Positions 42,423 to 50,522 of a stretch of 64,000 nucleotides of DNA are shown in pieces. Numbering within the stretch: the stretch's first letter is position 1; each line of letters opens with the position of its first letter. The stretch is from positions 5,771,501 to 5,835,500 of the forward strand of contig NZ_CP108356.1 in assembly GCF_036237315.1 (NCBI RefSeq), given 5' to 3'. Made by a program: the position numbers and the translations under genes. The DNA is from Streptomyces sp. NBC_01351 (lineage in GTDB: Bacteria; Actinomycetota; Actinomycetes; Streptomycetales; Streptomycetaceae). The notes beneath the pieces are model-generated. The model had not been told where the DNA came from and did no database searches. It saw only the letters and a list, made by a program, of their open reading frames with translations.

Positions 42423-42497
42423 TCAGGCGTTGGGGCGCTTGCCGTGGTTGGCCTTCTTCTTCTTGCGGGCGCGCTTCTTGTTTCCTCGCTTGGCCAT
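42423..42497 (-). CDS. 50S ribosomal protein bL37 (24 residues)
   Basis: A 24-codon gene. The peptide starts MAKRGNKKRAR and ends NHGKRPNA, with 13 Lys/Arg residues. This matches bL37, the tiny ribosomal protein found at the large-subunit surface of actinobacterial ribosomes. GGGAG lies nine bases before the ATG at 42497. An in-frame ATG three codons upstream directly follows the ribosome binding site and is less likely. The gene is easily missed because of its size. Confidence 0.88.
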   Translation of the reverse strand: MAKRGNKKRARKKKKANHGKRPNA

Positions 42498-42543
42498 ACT
42501 GGACATCTCCCTGTTTTTGGGGATCTTTCCTGGCTTCGTCAGT

Positions 42544-43824
42544 CTAGGTTCCGGGGCGCTTGAACTCCACCGGGCCGCCGTTCATCTGGATCGTCCCGTC
42601 CGCGTGGAGGACCGGGCGGCGTTCGGTCATGCGGGCGCTGTACGCCTCGATGTGGCGGATGGCCACGCCGTCCGGGGCGGTGAAGTCGACGAGGGCTATG
42701 GCCACCCAGTAGCGCGTCTTGGTGTTCTCGTACAGGGGGACCGTCACCGTGGAGCCGCGGCCGTCCGTGACGACCACGTGGGCGCCGAAGCTGCGGAAGG
42801 AGCCGAAGCCGTTGCTGACGGCCGAGTACGCGCAGAGGAGGACGTAGCCCTGCTGCTCCGGACGGGTGATGCGGAGGGTTTCGCAGCCGGGCTCGCGTGC
42901 GTCGCCGTCCAGTTTGATGAACGGGGGTTCGAGTAGTGAACCGAGGTTCTTGTAGTAGACGGCCTCGGTGTTCTTCTGCGAGGTCGGGCCGGTTTTGACC
43001 AGGGTGCCCGGTTCCGCGGCGCCGCCCCGCAGGGTCTGTGAGGCAGGAACGAACAAGGCGTAGAGGTCGAGGTCGGCGCCGCGCTTGCGGCGCTGCTCGC
43101 TGCCGCCGTCCCATTCCAGGGTGGCGGTGACCACCAGCTCGCGGTCCTGCTTGTCCAGGCTGATGGAGGCCTGGCCGCCCTTGTCCAGGCTGATCTTGCC
43201 GAGGGGGGCCTTGAGGAGGGAGGGGGGTGGCGGTGTGGGTGTGGGTGTGGGGGCCGGTGTGGGGGTGGGCGTCAGGGTGGGGGCCGGTGTGGGGTCCGGG
43301 GTTGCCACCGTTACGCCGAAGTCCGTGGCCAGGCCTGCCAGGCCGTCCGCGTAGCCCTGGCCGATGGCGCGGAGCTTCCAGTCGGTGCCCCGGCGGTAGA
43401 TCTCCAGGAGGAGGACGGCCCGTTCGCCGTCGGTGAGCGGCGGCGGGAGGAACTCCACCGGATCAGCCGGTTCCGCGCCGGCCTGGGTGGCCTGTACGCG
43501 TACGTCGCTCACCTCGCGGAAGGTGCGGGCGGCGTCCTCGGGGTCGCAGCTCGCGATCAGGACCACCCGGTCCACGTCGGCGGGCAGGGCGGCCGGCTCC
43601 ACCTCGATGCGTTCGGGCCCGGCGGTGTCGGCGGCGAGGTGGCGGACGGCTCCGGACTCGGCCGACGGCTGGTTGTAGAAGACCATGTCGTCGTCCGACC
43701 GGACCTTGCCGTCCGCCGTGACGAGGAGGGCGCTGAGGTCCACGGGAGCGCCCGTGCAGTGGAGGGAAGCGGTGAGCCGCTCCGCCGTGATGGCCGTGTT
43801 CCCGCCCTTGCCGAGCACCGTCAT
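42544..43824 (-). CDS. Two-domain TerD-superfamily protein
   Basis: A 426-residue protein. Residues about 1-175 form a TerD domain (MVFYNQPSAESGAV, then GLAGLATDFGVTV). A linker of repeated Pro-Thr pairs (about 178-200) joins it to a TerA-like second TerD domain (KISLDKGGQASISLDKQDRE, ADLDLYALF, FIKLDGDAREPGCETL). Such fusions are known among stress-related Ter proteins and may bridge partners. The start at 43824 has no strong ribosome binding site. It lies about 5 kb from the main ter operon. Confidence 0.86.
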   Translation of the reverse strand: MTVLGKGGNTAITAERLTASLHCTGAPVDLSALLVTADGKVRSDDDMVFYNQPSAESGAVRHLAADTAGPERIEVEPAALPADVDRVVLIASCDPEDAARTFREVSDVRVQATQAGAEPADPVEFLPPPLTDGERAVLLLEIYRRGTDWKLRAIGQGYADGLAGLATDFGVTVATPDPTPAPTLTPTPTPAPTPTPTPPPPSLLKAPLGKISLDKGGQASISLDKQDRELVVTATLEWDGGSEQRRKRGADLDLYALFVPASQTLRGGAAEPGTLVKTGPTSQKNTEAVYYKNLGSLLEPPFIKLDGDAREPGCETLRITRPEQQGYVLLCAYSAVSNGFGSFRSFGAHVVVTDGRGSTVTVPLYENTKTRYWVAIALVDFTAPDGVAIRHIEAYSARMTERRPVLHADGTIQMNGGPVEFKRPGT

Positions 43825-43925
43825 ACCCGCACACCCCCATGCGTTCGAGACCACATCAACCGGGCCACTGTGCCACAGGGCTCCGCCCCCTTGGCCGCGA
43901 TGCGGGCACATGGGATCGTCGGGGG

Positions 43926-44579
43926 ATGGGCCAGTGGCTGGTGTGGGGTTGGGGGAAAGGGTTCGAGCGGCGGCGGGAGGAGGAGAGGGAGCGGCTGCTC
44001 GCGCGGCTCGCGGAGGCCGGGGTAGGGCCGGAGCCGGGGGCTGAGCCGGGGGCCGAGCCGGGGGTTTCGGGGGTGCCCGTGCCCGGGGGCGGGGTGTGGC
44101 CGGGGGCGTCGAAGTTCGAGGACGTGGGCGCCGTACGGCCTTCCGTGGCGCGAGCGGAGGACCGGCGGGACGAGTTCACGCCGCTGCTCGTCGAGTACTA
44201 CGCCTACGGGCTGACCCAGGCCCGGAGCAGCTTCGCGACCAGCCAGCTGTTCGCCGGGGCGGGGGCGCTGATCCTGCTCTTCGGGGTGGGCCTGGCCGTG
44301 TGGAAGGCCGAGACCAGCGGGGACCTGTACCTCGGCATCGTGACCGGCTCCCTGGGACTGGTCGTGACCCTGATCGGGCAGCTGTTCCACCGGCGGGCCG
44401 ACATCGCGCTCCGGCACATGGCCGACCAGACCGCCTCGCTGCGCGACGACCGGCGGGCCGCCGCGACCATGCGGCAGGCGATGGGGCTGCTCGGCGCCGT
44501 CGAGGACCGGGAACTGCGGGGACGGATCCAGGCCGGGCTCATCATGAAGCTGTCCGGGGCGGAACTGCCCCCGGCATAG
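43926..44579 (+). CDS. TRADD-N-associated membrane domain protein
   Basis: A 217-residue protein. A charged N-terminal helix and Pro/Gly-rich linker precede a region from about residue 85 with EYYAYGLTQARSSFATSQLF, two transmembrane helices (AGAGALILLFGVGLAVW and LGIVTGSLGLVVTLIGQLF) and HRRADIALRHMADQTASL. This pattern matches the membrane domain associated with TRADD-N in predicted bacterial conflict or signalling systems. Function is not established here. It runs straight into the DUF2277 gene. Confidence 0.65.
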   Translation: MGQWLVWGWGKGFERRREEERERLLARLAEAGVGPEPGAEPGAEPGVSGVPVPGGGVWPGASKFEDVGAVRPSVARAEDRRDEFTPLLVEYYAYGLTQARSSFATSQLFAGAGALILLFGVGLAVWKAETSGDLYLGIVTGSLGLVVTLIGQLFHRRADIALRHMADQTASLRDDRRAAATMRQAMGLLGAVEDRELRGRIQAGLIMKLSGAELPPA

Positions 44580-44586
44580 TGGAGGT

Positions 44587-44823
44587 ATGTGCCGTTCCAT
44601 TAAGACCCTGCGCCCGCCCGCCATCCCCGAGAAGGCCACCGAGGAGGAGGTCCGCGCCGCCGCGCTGCAATACGTACGGAAGGTGTCCGGATTCCGCGCG
44701 CCCGCCGCGCACAACCACGACGTGTTCGAGGCGGCCGTGGACGCCGTCGCCGAGGCCACGGCGGCTCTGCTCGACGGCCTCCAGGTCCGGGGACAGGCCG
44801 CCGGCGCCGGCGTCTCGGCCTGA
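44587..44823 (+). CDS. DUF2277 family protein
   Basis: A 78-residue protein with the DUF2277 signature MCRSIKTLRPPAIPEKATEE and ALQYVRKVSGFRAPAAHNHD. The family is small, conserved in Actinobacteria and of unknown function. The start is seven bases after the upstream stop, with GGAGG in the gap, so it is probably co-transcribed with the TRADD-N-type membrane protein gene. Confidence 0.9.
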   Translation: MCRSIKTLRPPAIPEKATEEEVRAAALQYVRKVSGFRAPAAHNHDVFEAAVDAVAEATAALLDGLQVRGQAAGAGVSA

Positions 44824-44951
44824 CGCCGAGGGGGGCCGGCCGACGCGCTCGGAACCGTTGACAGAGGCCGGCGCGGCGCGGGGCGGGAGTGGGGAAGGTC
44901 CCGAGGAGGGCGGGGCCGACGGCCACCCCCGCAGTGGGGGGAGCGAAGGGT

Positions 44952-45506
44952 TCAGGCCGTCGAGCGCCGGCGCAGGAGCCATACCCCGGTGCCCAGCGCC
45001 CCGGCGGCGAGGGCTCCGCCCGCGACGATCTGCCCCGGGCTCATGGAACCGATGCTGCCGCCGGTCCCGCCGCGCGCGGCGCCCGAGATGACCTGCAGCG
45101 CGACGGTGACGCGCTCGCCGCCGGGGCCGCCGCACTCGAAGAGGACCCGGTGAGTGCCGGTGGAGGCGTTGCGGAAGACGGTGGCGCTTCCGAAGAGGTT
45201 GGTGGCCTCCAGGTTGCCCGGGGTCAGCCGTACGTCGCCGAAGGCGGTCGAGGAGGCCCTTCCGGTCTTGGTGCCGCAGCCCGCGACGTTGAGGGCGACG
45301 CGGCCGCCGGGGGCGACGGTGCTGGGGGAGACGGTGGCGGAGGGGAAGGCGTGGGCGAGCGTGGCGGGGGTGACGGCGGCGACGGCGAGGGCCGCGGCGG
45401 CGAGGGCTGCTGCGCGTCGGCGGGTGCCGGTGCCGGTGCCGTGCCGGCTGCTGTGCGGCTGGGTGGGTGAGGCGGGGGGCTTGGCGGGCGGCGGCGTTGC
45501 GTGCAT
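44952..45506 (-). CDS. Secreted, C-terminally anchored hypothetical protein
   Basis: A 184-residue protein with a signal peptide (hydrophobic AAALAAAALAVAAVTPATLA, cleavage near THAF/AHAF), a beta-rich domain of about 100 residues with two cysteines (VAGCGTKTG and FECGGPGG), and a C-terminal helix followed by RRR, probably a membrane anchor. It resembles short secreted proteins common in Streptomyces. No function is assigned. Confidence 0.7.
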   Translation of the reverse strand: MHATPPPAKPPASPTQPHSSRHGTGTGTRRRAAALAAAALAVAAVTPATLAHAFPSATVSPSTVAPGGRVALNVAGCGTKTGRASSTAFGDVRLTPGNLEATNLFGSATVFRNASTGTHRVLFECGGPGGERVTVALQVISGAARGGTGGSIGSMSPGQIVAGGALAAGALGTGVWLLRRRSTA

Positions 45507-46001
45507 GGAGAGAACTCCTCGGACTCCTCGAAACGGCGCGGCCAGGGCACGGATGTGACGCGGATTCGGTTGCGCACCGTGCTGTGGACGCTAGGAGCCC
45601 GAACGCAGCGCGGCGCGCGGGGCCGGGTGAACGGGTGAGCCACTGCTCCGCCCGGGGGAGCCGAACCGCTGCGCTGGGCCGGCTGCGTGGTGGGGTGCGG
45701 TGCAGCCGGGTGGGGCCGGGCGGGGCCACCCTCCGCCGGCACCCCCACCCGCACCGGCTGCGTCGGCGGGGGGCGCCCAGCTCAGCCCTTCGCGTGCACG
45801 GGGTGCGAGTGGGCGGGGCCAGGGCCGCTGCGCGGGGCCTCCTGGGCTCCGCCCAGACCCGCTCCTCAAACGCCGGAGGGGCTGGGTATGCCCGGCCGAC
45901 CACGGGTCATGGGGCGGCGGCCTGGCCCTGCTCGGCCTGCCCGAACCGGTGGGCTCGGCCCCGGGGTGGGGCTCGTCAGGGCGAGGTGGGTGCGGTGGTG
46001 G
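45507..46001. other. Gene-free interval with one interspersed repeat
   Basis: About 495 bases upstream of the secreted protein gene and downstream of dedA. It is highly GC-rich with many chance open frames but no protein-like one. It contains the repeat copy at 45843-45888 and otherwise nothing I can identify. Confidence 0.5.
45843..45888 (+). repeat. Interspersed repeat copy
   Basis: Contains gggctccgcccagaccc followed by cctcaaacgccggaggggct, the same element as at 18609-18655 and 35767-35815, with small changes. Confidence 0.8.
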
Positions 46002-46619
46002 TTACGTTGCCGGTGTGGGGCGGCGGATGAGGAAGGCCGCCAGGGCGCCTGCGGCGAAGAGCGCTACCAGCGAGAGGGCGGTGCCGAGCCATTGGGTGCC
46101 CAGCCATTGGGTGCCGAAGTAGCCGAGGGCCACGCTGTAGCCCGCCCAGGCCATGCCCGCCAGGACCGACCACGGCAGGAAGTCCTTCACCTTGCGGTGG
46201 GTCTTGCCCGCGCCCAGCGACACCACCGAGCGGCCGGCCGGGGCGAAGCGGGCGATCACGACGAGGGCACCGCCGCCGCGGGCCAGGGCCGTGCCCAGGC
46301 GCTCGTGGGCCCGGGTCAGGCGGCGGGAGCGGGCGATGGCGCGGTCCAGGCGGGCCCCGCCGCGCCGGGCCAGCCGGAACGCCGCCATGTCACCCAGCAC
46401 CGACGCGGTCGTGGCGATCACGAGCAGGGCGAGGATGTCCGGCACCTGGGTGGTCACCGGTACGGGCCCCGCCGCGCCGGCAGCCGCCGCGGCAGCCGCC
46501 GCGGTGATCACCAGGACCCCGCTCGGCAGGACCGGAAGGAAGACGTCGAGCACGACGGACACCGCCACCACGGCGTAGATCCATGGGCTCGCGGTCAGCG
46601 ACCCCAGAGTCTCAAACAA
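46002..46619 (-). CDS. DedA family membrane protein
   Basis: A 205-residue polytopic protein of the DedA/VTT family, which is linked to undecaprenyl-phosphate or phospholipid flipping and membrane homeostasis. Family motifs include FLPVLPSGVLVI near residue 28 and the conserved RFAPAGRSVVSLGAG near residue 125. The start is TTG at 46619, seven bases after GGGGAG. The C-terminal part contains the tandem duplication WLGTQWLGT. Confidence 0.85.
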   Translation of the reverse strand: MFETLGSLTASPWIYAVVAVSVVLDVFLPVLPSGVLVITAAAAAAAAGAAGPVPVTTQVPDILALLVIATTASVLGDMAAFRLARRGGARLDRAIARSRRLTRAHERLGTALARGGGALVVIARFAPAGRSVVSLGAGKTHRKVKDFLPWSVLAGMAWAGYSVALGYFGTQWLGTQWLGTALSLVALFAAGALAAFLIRRPTPAT

Positions 46620-46780
46620 GGCGGGACTCCCCAGTCCGGTTGACGTGCTGCGGCATGAAGCGCCGCGACGTCGCGGGGGAGCGGCAGGAGCGGCTGACAG
46701 CCATACAGCGTACGCCCGGCGGCCGCCCCCTGAACCCCCGGGGGCGCCCCTCGCCTCAAGTGTGTCAACTGTGCCACCGG

Positions 46781-48451
46781 CTACGCCGGCTCGGTGAGCT
46801 CCCGGTCCAGCAGGGTCACGAGCTCGGCGCTGCTCCGGCTCCTTTTGCGCGCCTGCTGCAGCTGAAGCCGCGCCGTCCGGGCCGAGAGGGTCAGTGTCAT
46901 CAGCTGGTTCCCGAACCACGGCCCACCCGTACGCCGCCAGCTCAGCGGCGGCCGGCCCGTGCGCCCGTGGCGGGTGAAGCCGCGGCCCAGCCACCGGCCC
47001 GCCCGCGACCAGCCCAGTCGGAAGCCCCACTTCACCGCGGTGTGGATGGAGTTGTGCACGGGCGAGCACGTCAGCTGGAACACCCGTGCCGTCGTGGGTA
47101 TTCGGGGCTCGGCGACGTACGCGTGGTGCACGTCCCCGGACAGGACCGCCACCGTCGCCGGTGCCCGCGGTCCCGTCGCCACCTCCTCGATCAGGTCCGT
47201 CAGCATCGCGAACGAGGCCGGGAACGCCGCCCAGTGCTCCAGGTCGCTGCGCCGGCGCAGGTTCTCCCCGATCCGGGCCCACCGCGGCCCGCGCTCCCCG
47301 CGGCAGACCGCCGCGTTCCACGTCTCGGCGTCGTGGATGAGCGGCGGCATCAGCCACGGCAGCGAGGACCCGATCAGGAGGTGGTCGTAACCGCCGTGCC
47401 CGGCCAGGGCGTTGTCGCGCAGCCACTGCCGCTCGGCCGGGTCGAGCATGGCCCGCCCGTCCTCGGCCAGCACCCGCGCAGCCCGGGTGTCCACCATCAG
47501 CAGCCGGGTCCGGCCGAAGTCGCGCCGGTAGCTCCAGCGCACCGTGGCCGGATCGGCGTCCGCCGCGGAGGCGAAGGCCCGGAGCGGCTCCGTGCCGTCG
47601 GGGGTCCGGCGTATCTCCGCGTACAGCGGGTCGGCCTCCAGTTCGGCGAGCGAGAGGTTGCCCAGGTGCTGGTGGACCCAGTACGACATCAGCCCGCTGA
47701 GCACCCGCTCCCGCCACCACGGAGTCGCCCGCATCTCCGCCAGCCAGGCCTCGCTCGTGTTCCAGTCGTCGATGACGTCGTGGTCGTCGAATATGTGCAG
47801 GCTCGGCACCGTCGACAGCAGCCACCGGATCTCCGGATCGAGCCAGGACTCGTAGTAGAGCCGCGTGTACTCCTCGTAGTCCGCGACCTGCGCGCCCGGC
47901 GCCTCCCGCAGATCCCGGCGGGCGGCCAGCCACGCACGGGTGTCCTCCGACAGCGCGTCCGCGTACACCTGGTCGCCGAGCAGCAACAGGAGATCCGGGC
48001 GCACCGCCTCGGGGTCGGCGGCCAGCCGTGCCGCGAGGGTGTCGAGGGCGTCCGGACCGTGCCGCCCGTGCCGTCCCGCGGGCGGCGCGGCCTGCCGGCA
48101 GGAGCCGAAGGTGACGCGTAGCCCGGGCCCGGGCCGGCCGGAGCTCACCGAGCCCACCACCGCGGGGGTGCTGATGGTGCTCGCCGGGAAATGGCTGTCG
48201 GGCAGCGGCCACACCCGCACCCCGTCGAGGAGCACCTCGTACTCCGTCACCGCCCCCGGGCTCAGGCCCGTCACCGGTACGAGCGCGTAGTGATGGCCGG
48301 CTATCTGGAAGGTGCGCACGCTGCCGCCCGCCCCGTCCGCGCACCGCACCTCGGCCGTGCACGGCCGGTCCGCCTCGACCCATATGGTGGCCGACCGGCC
48401 CGTATCCCAGTCGACGTGGCGCAGCAGTGGCCCCAGACGCAGTCCGGCCAT
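46781..48451 (-). CDS. PhoD-like alkaline phosphatase/phosphodiesterase
   Basis: A 556-residue metallophosphatase of the PhoD family. Metal-binding motifs are LLLLGDQVYAD, IFDDHDVIDDW, LPWLMPP and VLSGDVHHAYV, forming the Fe/Ca-type active site. It lacks the Tat signal of secreted PhoD, so it is probably cytosolic, and the substrate is uncertain. A start at ATG 48451 fits the conserved AGLRLGPLLRHVDW opening. A GC-rich hairpin at 46724-46746 may end its transcript before dedA. Confidence 0.86.
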   Translation of the reverse strand: MAGLRLGPLLRHVDWDTGRSATIWVEADRPCTAEVRCADGAGGSVRTFQIAGHHYALVPVTGLSPGAVTEYEVLLDGVRVWPLPDSHFPASTISTPAVVGSVSSGRPGPGLRVTFGSCRQAAPPAGRHGRHGPDALDTLAARLAADPEAVRPDLLLLLGDQVYADALSEDTRAWLAARRDLREAPGAQVADYEEYTRLYYESWLDPEIRWLLSTVPSLHIFDDHDVIDDWNTSEAWLAEMRATPWWRERVLSGLMSYWVHQHLGNLSLAELEADPLYAEIRRTPDGTEPLRAFASAADADPATVRWSYRRDFGRTRLLMVDTRAARVLAEDGRAMLDPAERQWLRDNALAGHGGYDHLLIGSSLPWLMPPLIHDAETWNAAVCRGERGPRWARIGENLRRRSDLEHWAAFPASFAMLTDLIEEVATGPRAPATVAVLSGDVHHAYVAEPRIPTTARVFQLTCSPVHNSIHTAVKWGFRLGWSRAGRWLGRGFTRHGRTGRPPLSWRRTGGPWFGNQLMTLTLSARTARLQLQQARKRSRSSAELVTLLDRELTEPA

Positions 48452-48543
48452 GGAACTCCCCCTCCTCCGTAGCCCTTTGGATCACGGTACGACGGGGAGG
48501 GGGAGCCGCGCCTCCCCCTGGCGGGGGAGAGGCAGGGGAAAGA

Positions 48544-49197
48544 TCAGCAGCCGTTGAGGACGTTCACCAGCGCGGTCTTCTCGGCGGAGTCCATGCTGAG
48601 GCCCCAGTACTGCTTCACGTGGACCCACATCCGCGCGTACGTACAGCGGTAGGAGGTCCGCGAGGGCAGCCACTCGGCGGGGTCGAGGTCGCCCTTGGCC
48701 TGGTTGACGTTGTCGGTGACCGCGATGAGCTGCGGTCGCGAGAGGTCGTTGGCGAACTGCTGGCGCTTGGAGGTGGTCCAGGAGTTGGCCCCGGAACGCC
48801 AGGCCTCGGAGAGCGCGACGACGTGGTCGATGTCGAGGTCGGAGGCGGCGGTCCAGGTGGCGCCGTCGTACTCGGAGTACCAGCTGCCGCTCACCGCGGC
48901 GCAGGAGGAGTCCTGGACGACGTTGACGCCGTCCCGCTTGAGGACGGTCTCGCGGGTGTTGCACGAGCCGGAGACGGTGCTCCAGTGCGGGAAGAGGTCG
49001 CGGCTGTAGCCGGAGCCGGAACCTTCCGCCCGCGGGGTGACCGTCGCCAGGTACGAGCGGGCGGCCGAGGCGCTGATGGGGGTGGGCGGGGCGGCCTGGG
49101 CGGTGGGCGCGGTGATGAGGGAGGTGAGCGCGGCTATCGCCGCGGCTGACGAGAGCACGCCAATTCGACGCGCGTAGATGTTGGACATGAGTGCCAT
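48544..49197 (-). CDS. Secreted HNH (DUF1524/GmrSD-type) nuclease
   Basis: A 217-residue exported protein. A signal peptide (about residues 1-36, ending APTAQAAPP) precedes an HNH/DUF1524 endonuclease domain with catalytic DIDHVVALSEAWRSG and the downstream asparagine motif DNVNQAKGDLDPAEWLP. Cysteines near residues 79, 99, 185 and 217 may form disulfides. Such secreted nucleases probably degrade extracellular DNA for nutrients. An ATG four codons in (SNIYARR) is an alternative start. Confidence 0.9.
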   Translation of the reverse strand: MALMSNIYARRIGVLSSAAAIAALTSLITAPTAQAAPPTPISASAARSYLATVTPRAEGSGSGYSRDLFPHWSTVSGSCNTRETVLKRDGVNVVQDSSCAAVSGSWYSEYDGATWTAASDLDIDHVVALSEAWRSGANSWTTSKRQQFANDLSRPQLIAVTDNVNQAKGDLDPAEWLPSRTSYRCTYARMWVHVKQYWGLSMDSAEKTALVNVLNGC

Positions 49198-49444
49198 GAG
49201 GGGCTCCCTGGGTGGGGGGACGTGGCCGTGCGGCCCCGGGTGGGGCGCGGCCATGCTGTCGGCGCCGGGTTTCGCGGGGATGGGCGCCAGGTGACAGCCT
49301 GGCGACATGTGCACGTCACATCAAGTCGTACAAGCCCCTTGTTTCAAACGGAAGTTGAGATTCCGGAACGAAGGGGAGGGATGGCCGGGCGAGTTCGGGA
49401 CCAAAGGTCCATTACGGGCGGGCGCGGGCGTCGCGTACCCTGTA

Positions 49445-49560
49445 CGGAGCAGAAGGGGAGTAGCTCTTCGCCGGACCGTCGACATACTGCTGGGTCACTC
49501 CAGCCGGCGCCCGGAGGCAGGCCGCGGAAGCGGTCGGCCAGCGAGACCTTCGGCCGCAGT
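49445..49560 (+). ncRNA. Probable yybP-ykoY (Mn2+) riboswitch
   Basis: Two conserved blocks of the yybP-ykoY aptamer occur in the right order: GAAGGGGAGTAGC at 49452-49464 and GCGAGACCTTC at 49541-49551, about 76 bases apart. GAAGG and CCTTC can form the closing helix, with helices between. The element ends about 135 bases before a GDT1/UPF0016 transporter gene, the commonest partner of this riboswitch, which senses manganese. Confidence 0.82.
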
Positions 49561-49694
49561 GTCCTGTCCATGTGGAAGCGCGTTCGTGCGCGCGTACGCA
49601 AAACCAGGGCGCCGCCGAGCCGAAGCGACCCCTGACACACCCCAGGTCTCTCGGTGCCGCTGGCGTCCTGCCCGACCGATCGAGGTTCCACCCC

Positions 49695-50276
49695 GTGTTC
49701 AGCTTCAGCGTCATGGCGATCGCCTTCGGCGTCGTCTTCCTCGCCGAACTCCCCGACAAGACGGCCCTCGCCGGCCTGATGCTCGGCACCCGATACCGCG
49801 CCTCGTACGTCTTCGCGGGCGTCGCCGCCGCCTTCGCCGTGCACGTCGCGCTGGCCATCGCCGCGGGCAGCGTGCTCACCCTGCTCCCGCACCGGCTCGT
49901 CCAGGCCGTCGTGGGCGTCCTCTTCCTCGCGGGCGCGGCGATGCTGCTCCTGAAGAAGAACGACGAGGACGAGGAGGTCAAGCCGCCCGCGGACCAGTCC
50001 TTCTGGAAGGTCTCCGGGGCCGGGTTCATGCTGATCCTGGTGGCCGAGTTCGGCGATCTGACGCAGATCATGACCGCCAACCTCGCCGCCCGCTACGACA
50101 ACCCCGTCTCCGTCGGCCTCGGTGCCGTCCTGGCCTTGTGGGCGGTCGCCGCCATCGGCATCCTCGGTGGGCGCACCCTGATGAAGTACGTGCCGCTGCG
50201 GCTGATCACCAAGGTGGCGGCGGGCGTGATGGCGGCGCTGGCGGTGTTCTCGCTGTACGAGGCGATCGCGGGCTGA
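49695..50276 (+). CDS. TMEM165/GDT1 family cation transporter
   Basis: A 193-residue, six-helix membrane protein of the UPF0016/GDT1 family, which exports manganese or calcium. Both repeats of the acidic signature are seen: FLAELPDKTALA near residue 17 and LVAEFGDLTQIM near residue 118. The second has Leu where Lys/Arg is usual. A charged loop (KKNDEDEEVK) joins the halves. The GTG start at 49695 follows GAGG. The upstream yybP-ykoY element indicates control by manganese. Confidence 0.9.
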   Translation: MFSFSVMAIAFGVVFLAELPDKTALAGLMLGTRYRASYVFAGVAAAFAVHVALAIAAGSVLTLLPHRLVQAVVGVLFLAGAAMLLLKKNDEDEEVKPPADQSFWKVSGAGFMLILVAEFGDLTQIMTANLAARYDNPVSVGLGAVLALWAVAAIGILGGRTLMKYVPLRLITKVAAGVMAALAVFSLYEAIAG

Positions 50277-50287
50277 CGGCCGCTCTC

Positions 50288-50324
50288 GGGTGCCGGGCCG
50301 CTCGGGGGGTGCGGCCCGGCACCC
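50288..50324 (+). terminator. Terminator after GDT1 gene
   Basis: A perfect 13-bp stem, GGGTGCCGGGCCG (50288-50300) with CGGCCCGGCACCC (50312-50324). Confidence 0.88.
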
Positions 50325-50522
50325 GTTGATCCGGTGGCCCGCGGCGGCCCACCGCCGCTGCCCGCCGCCGGGCACCCCCTCTTCTCGTTCACATGTTCTC
50401 GTTTCTGCTTCACCAATCCGTGTGCCCCATAGCGCTACGCCCCGTGGATTCTCATGCCCGCGGCCGTGGGTGGGTGGCCGATTTCCGGCCACGTGCGGCT
50501 TGTGGGGAAGGGGGGCGGCCCG

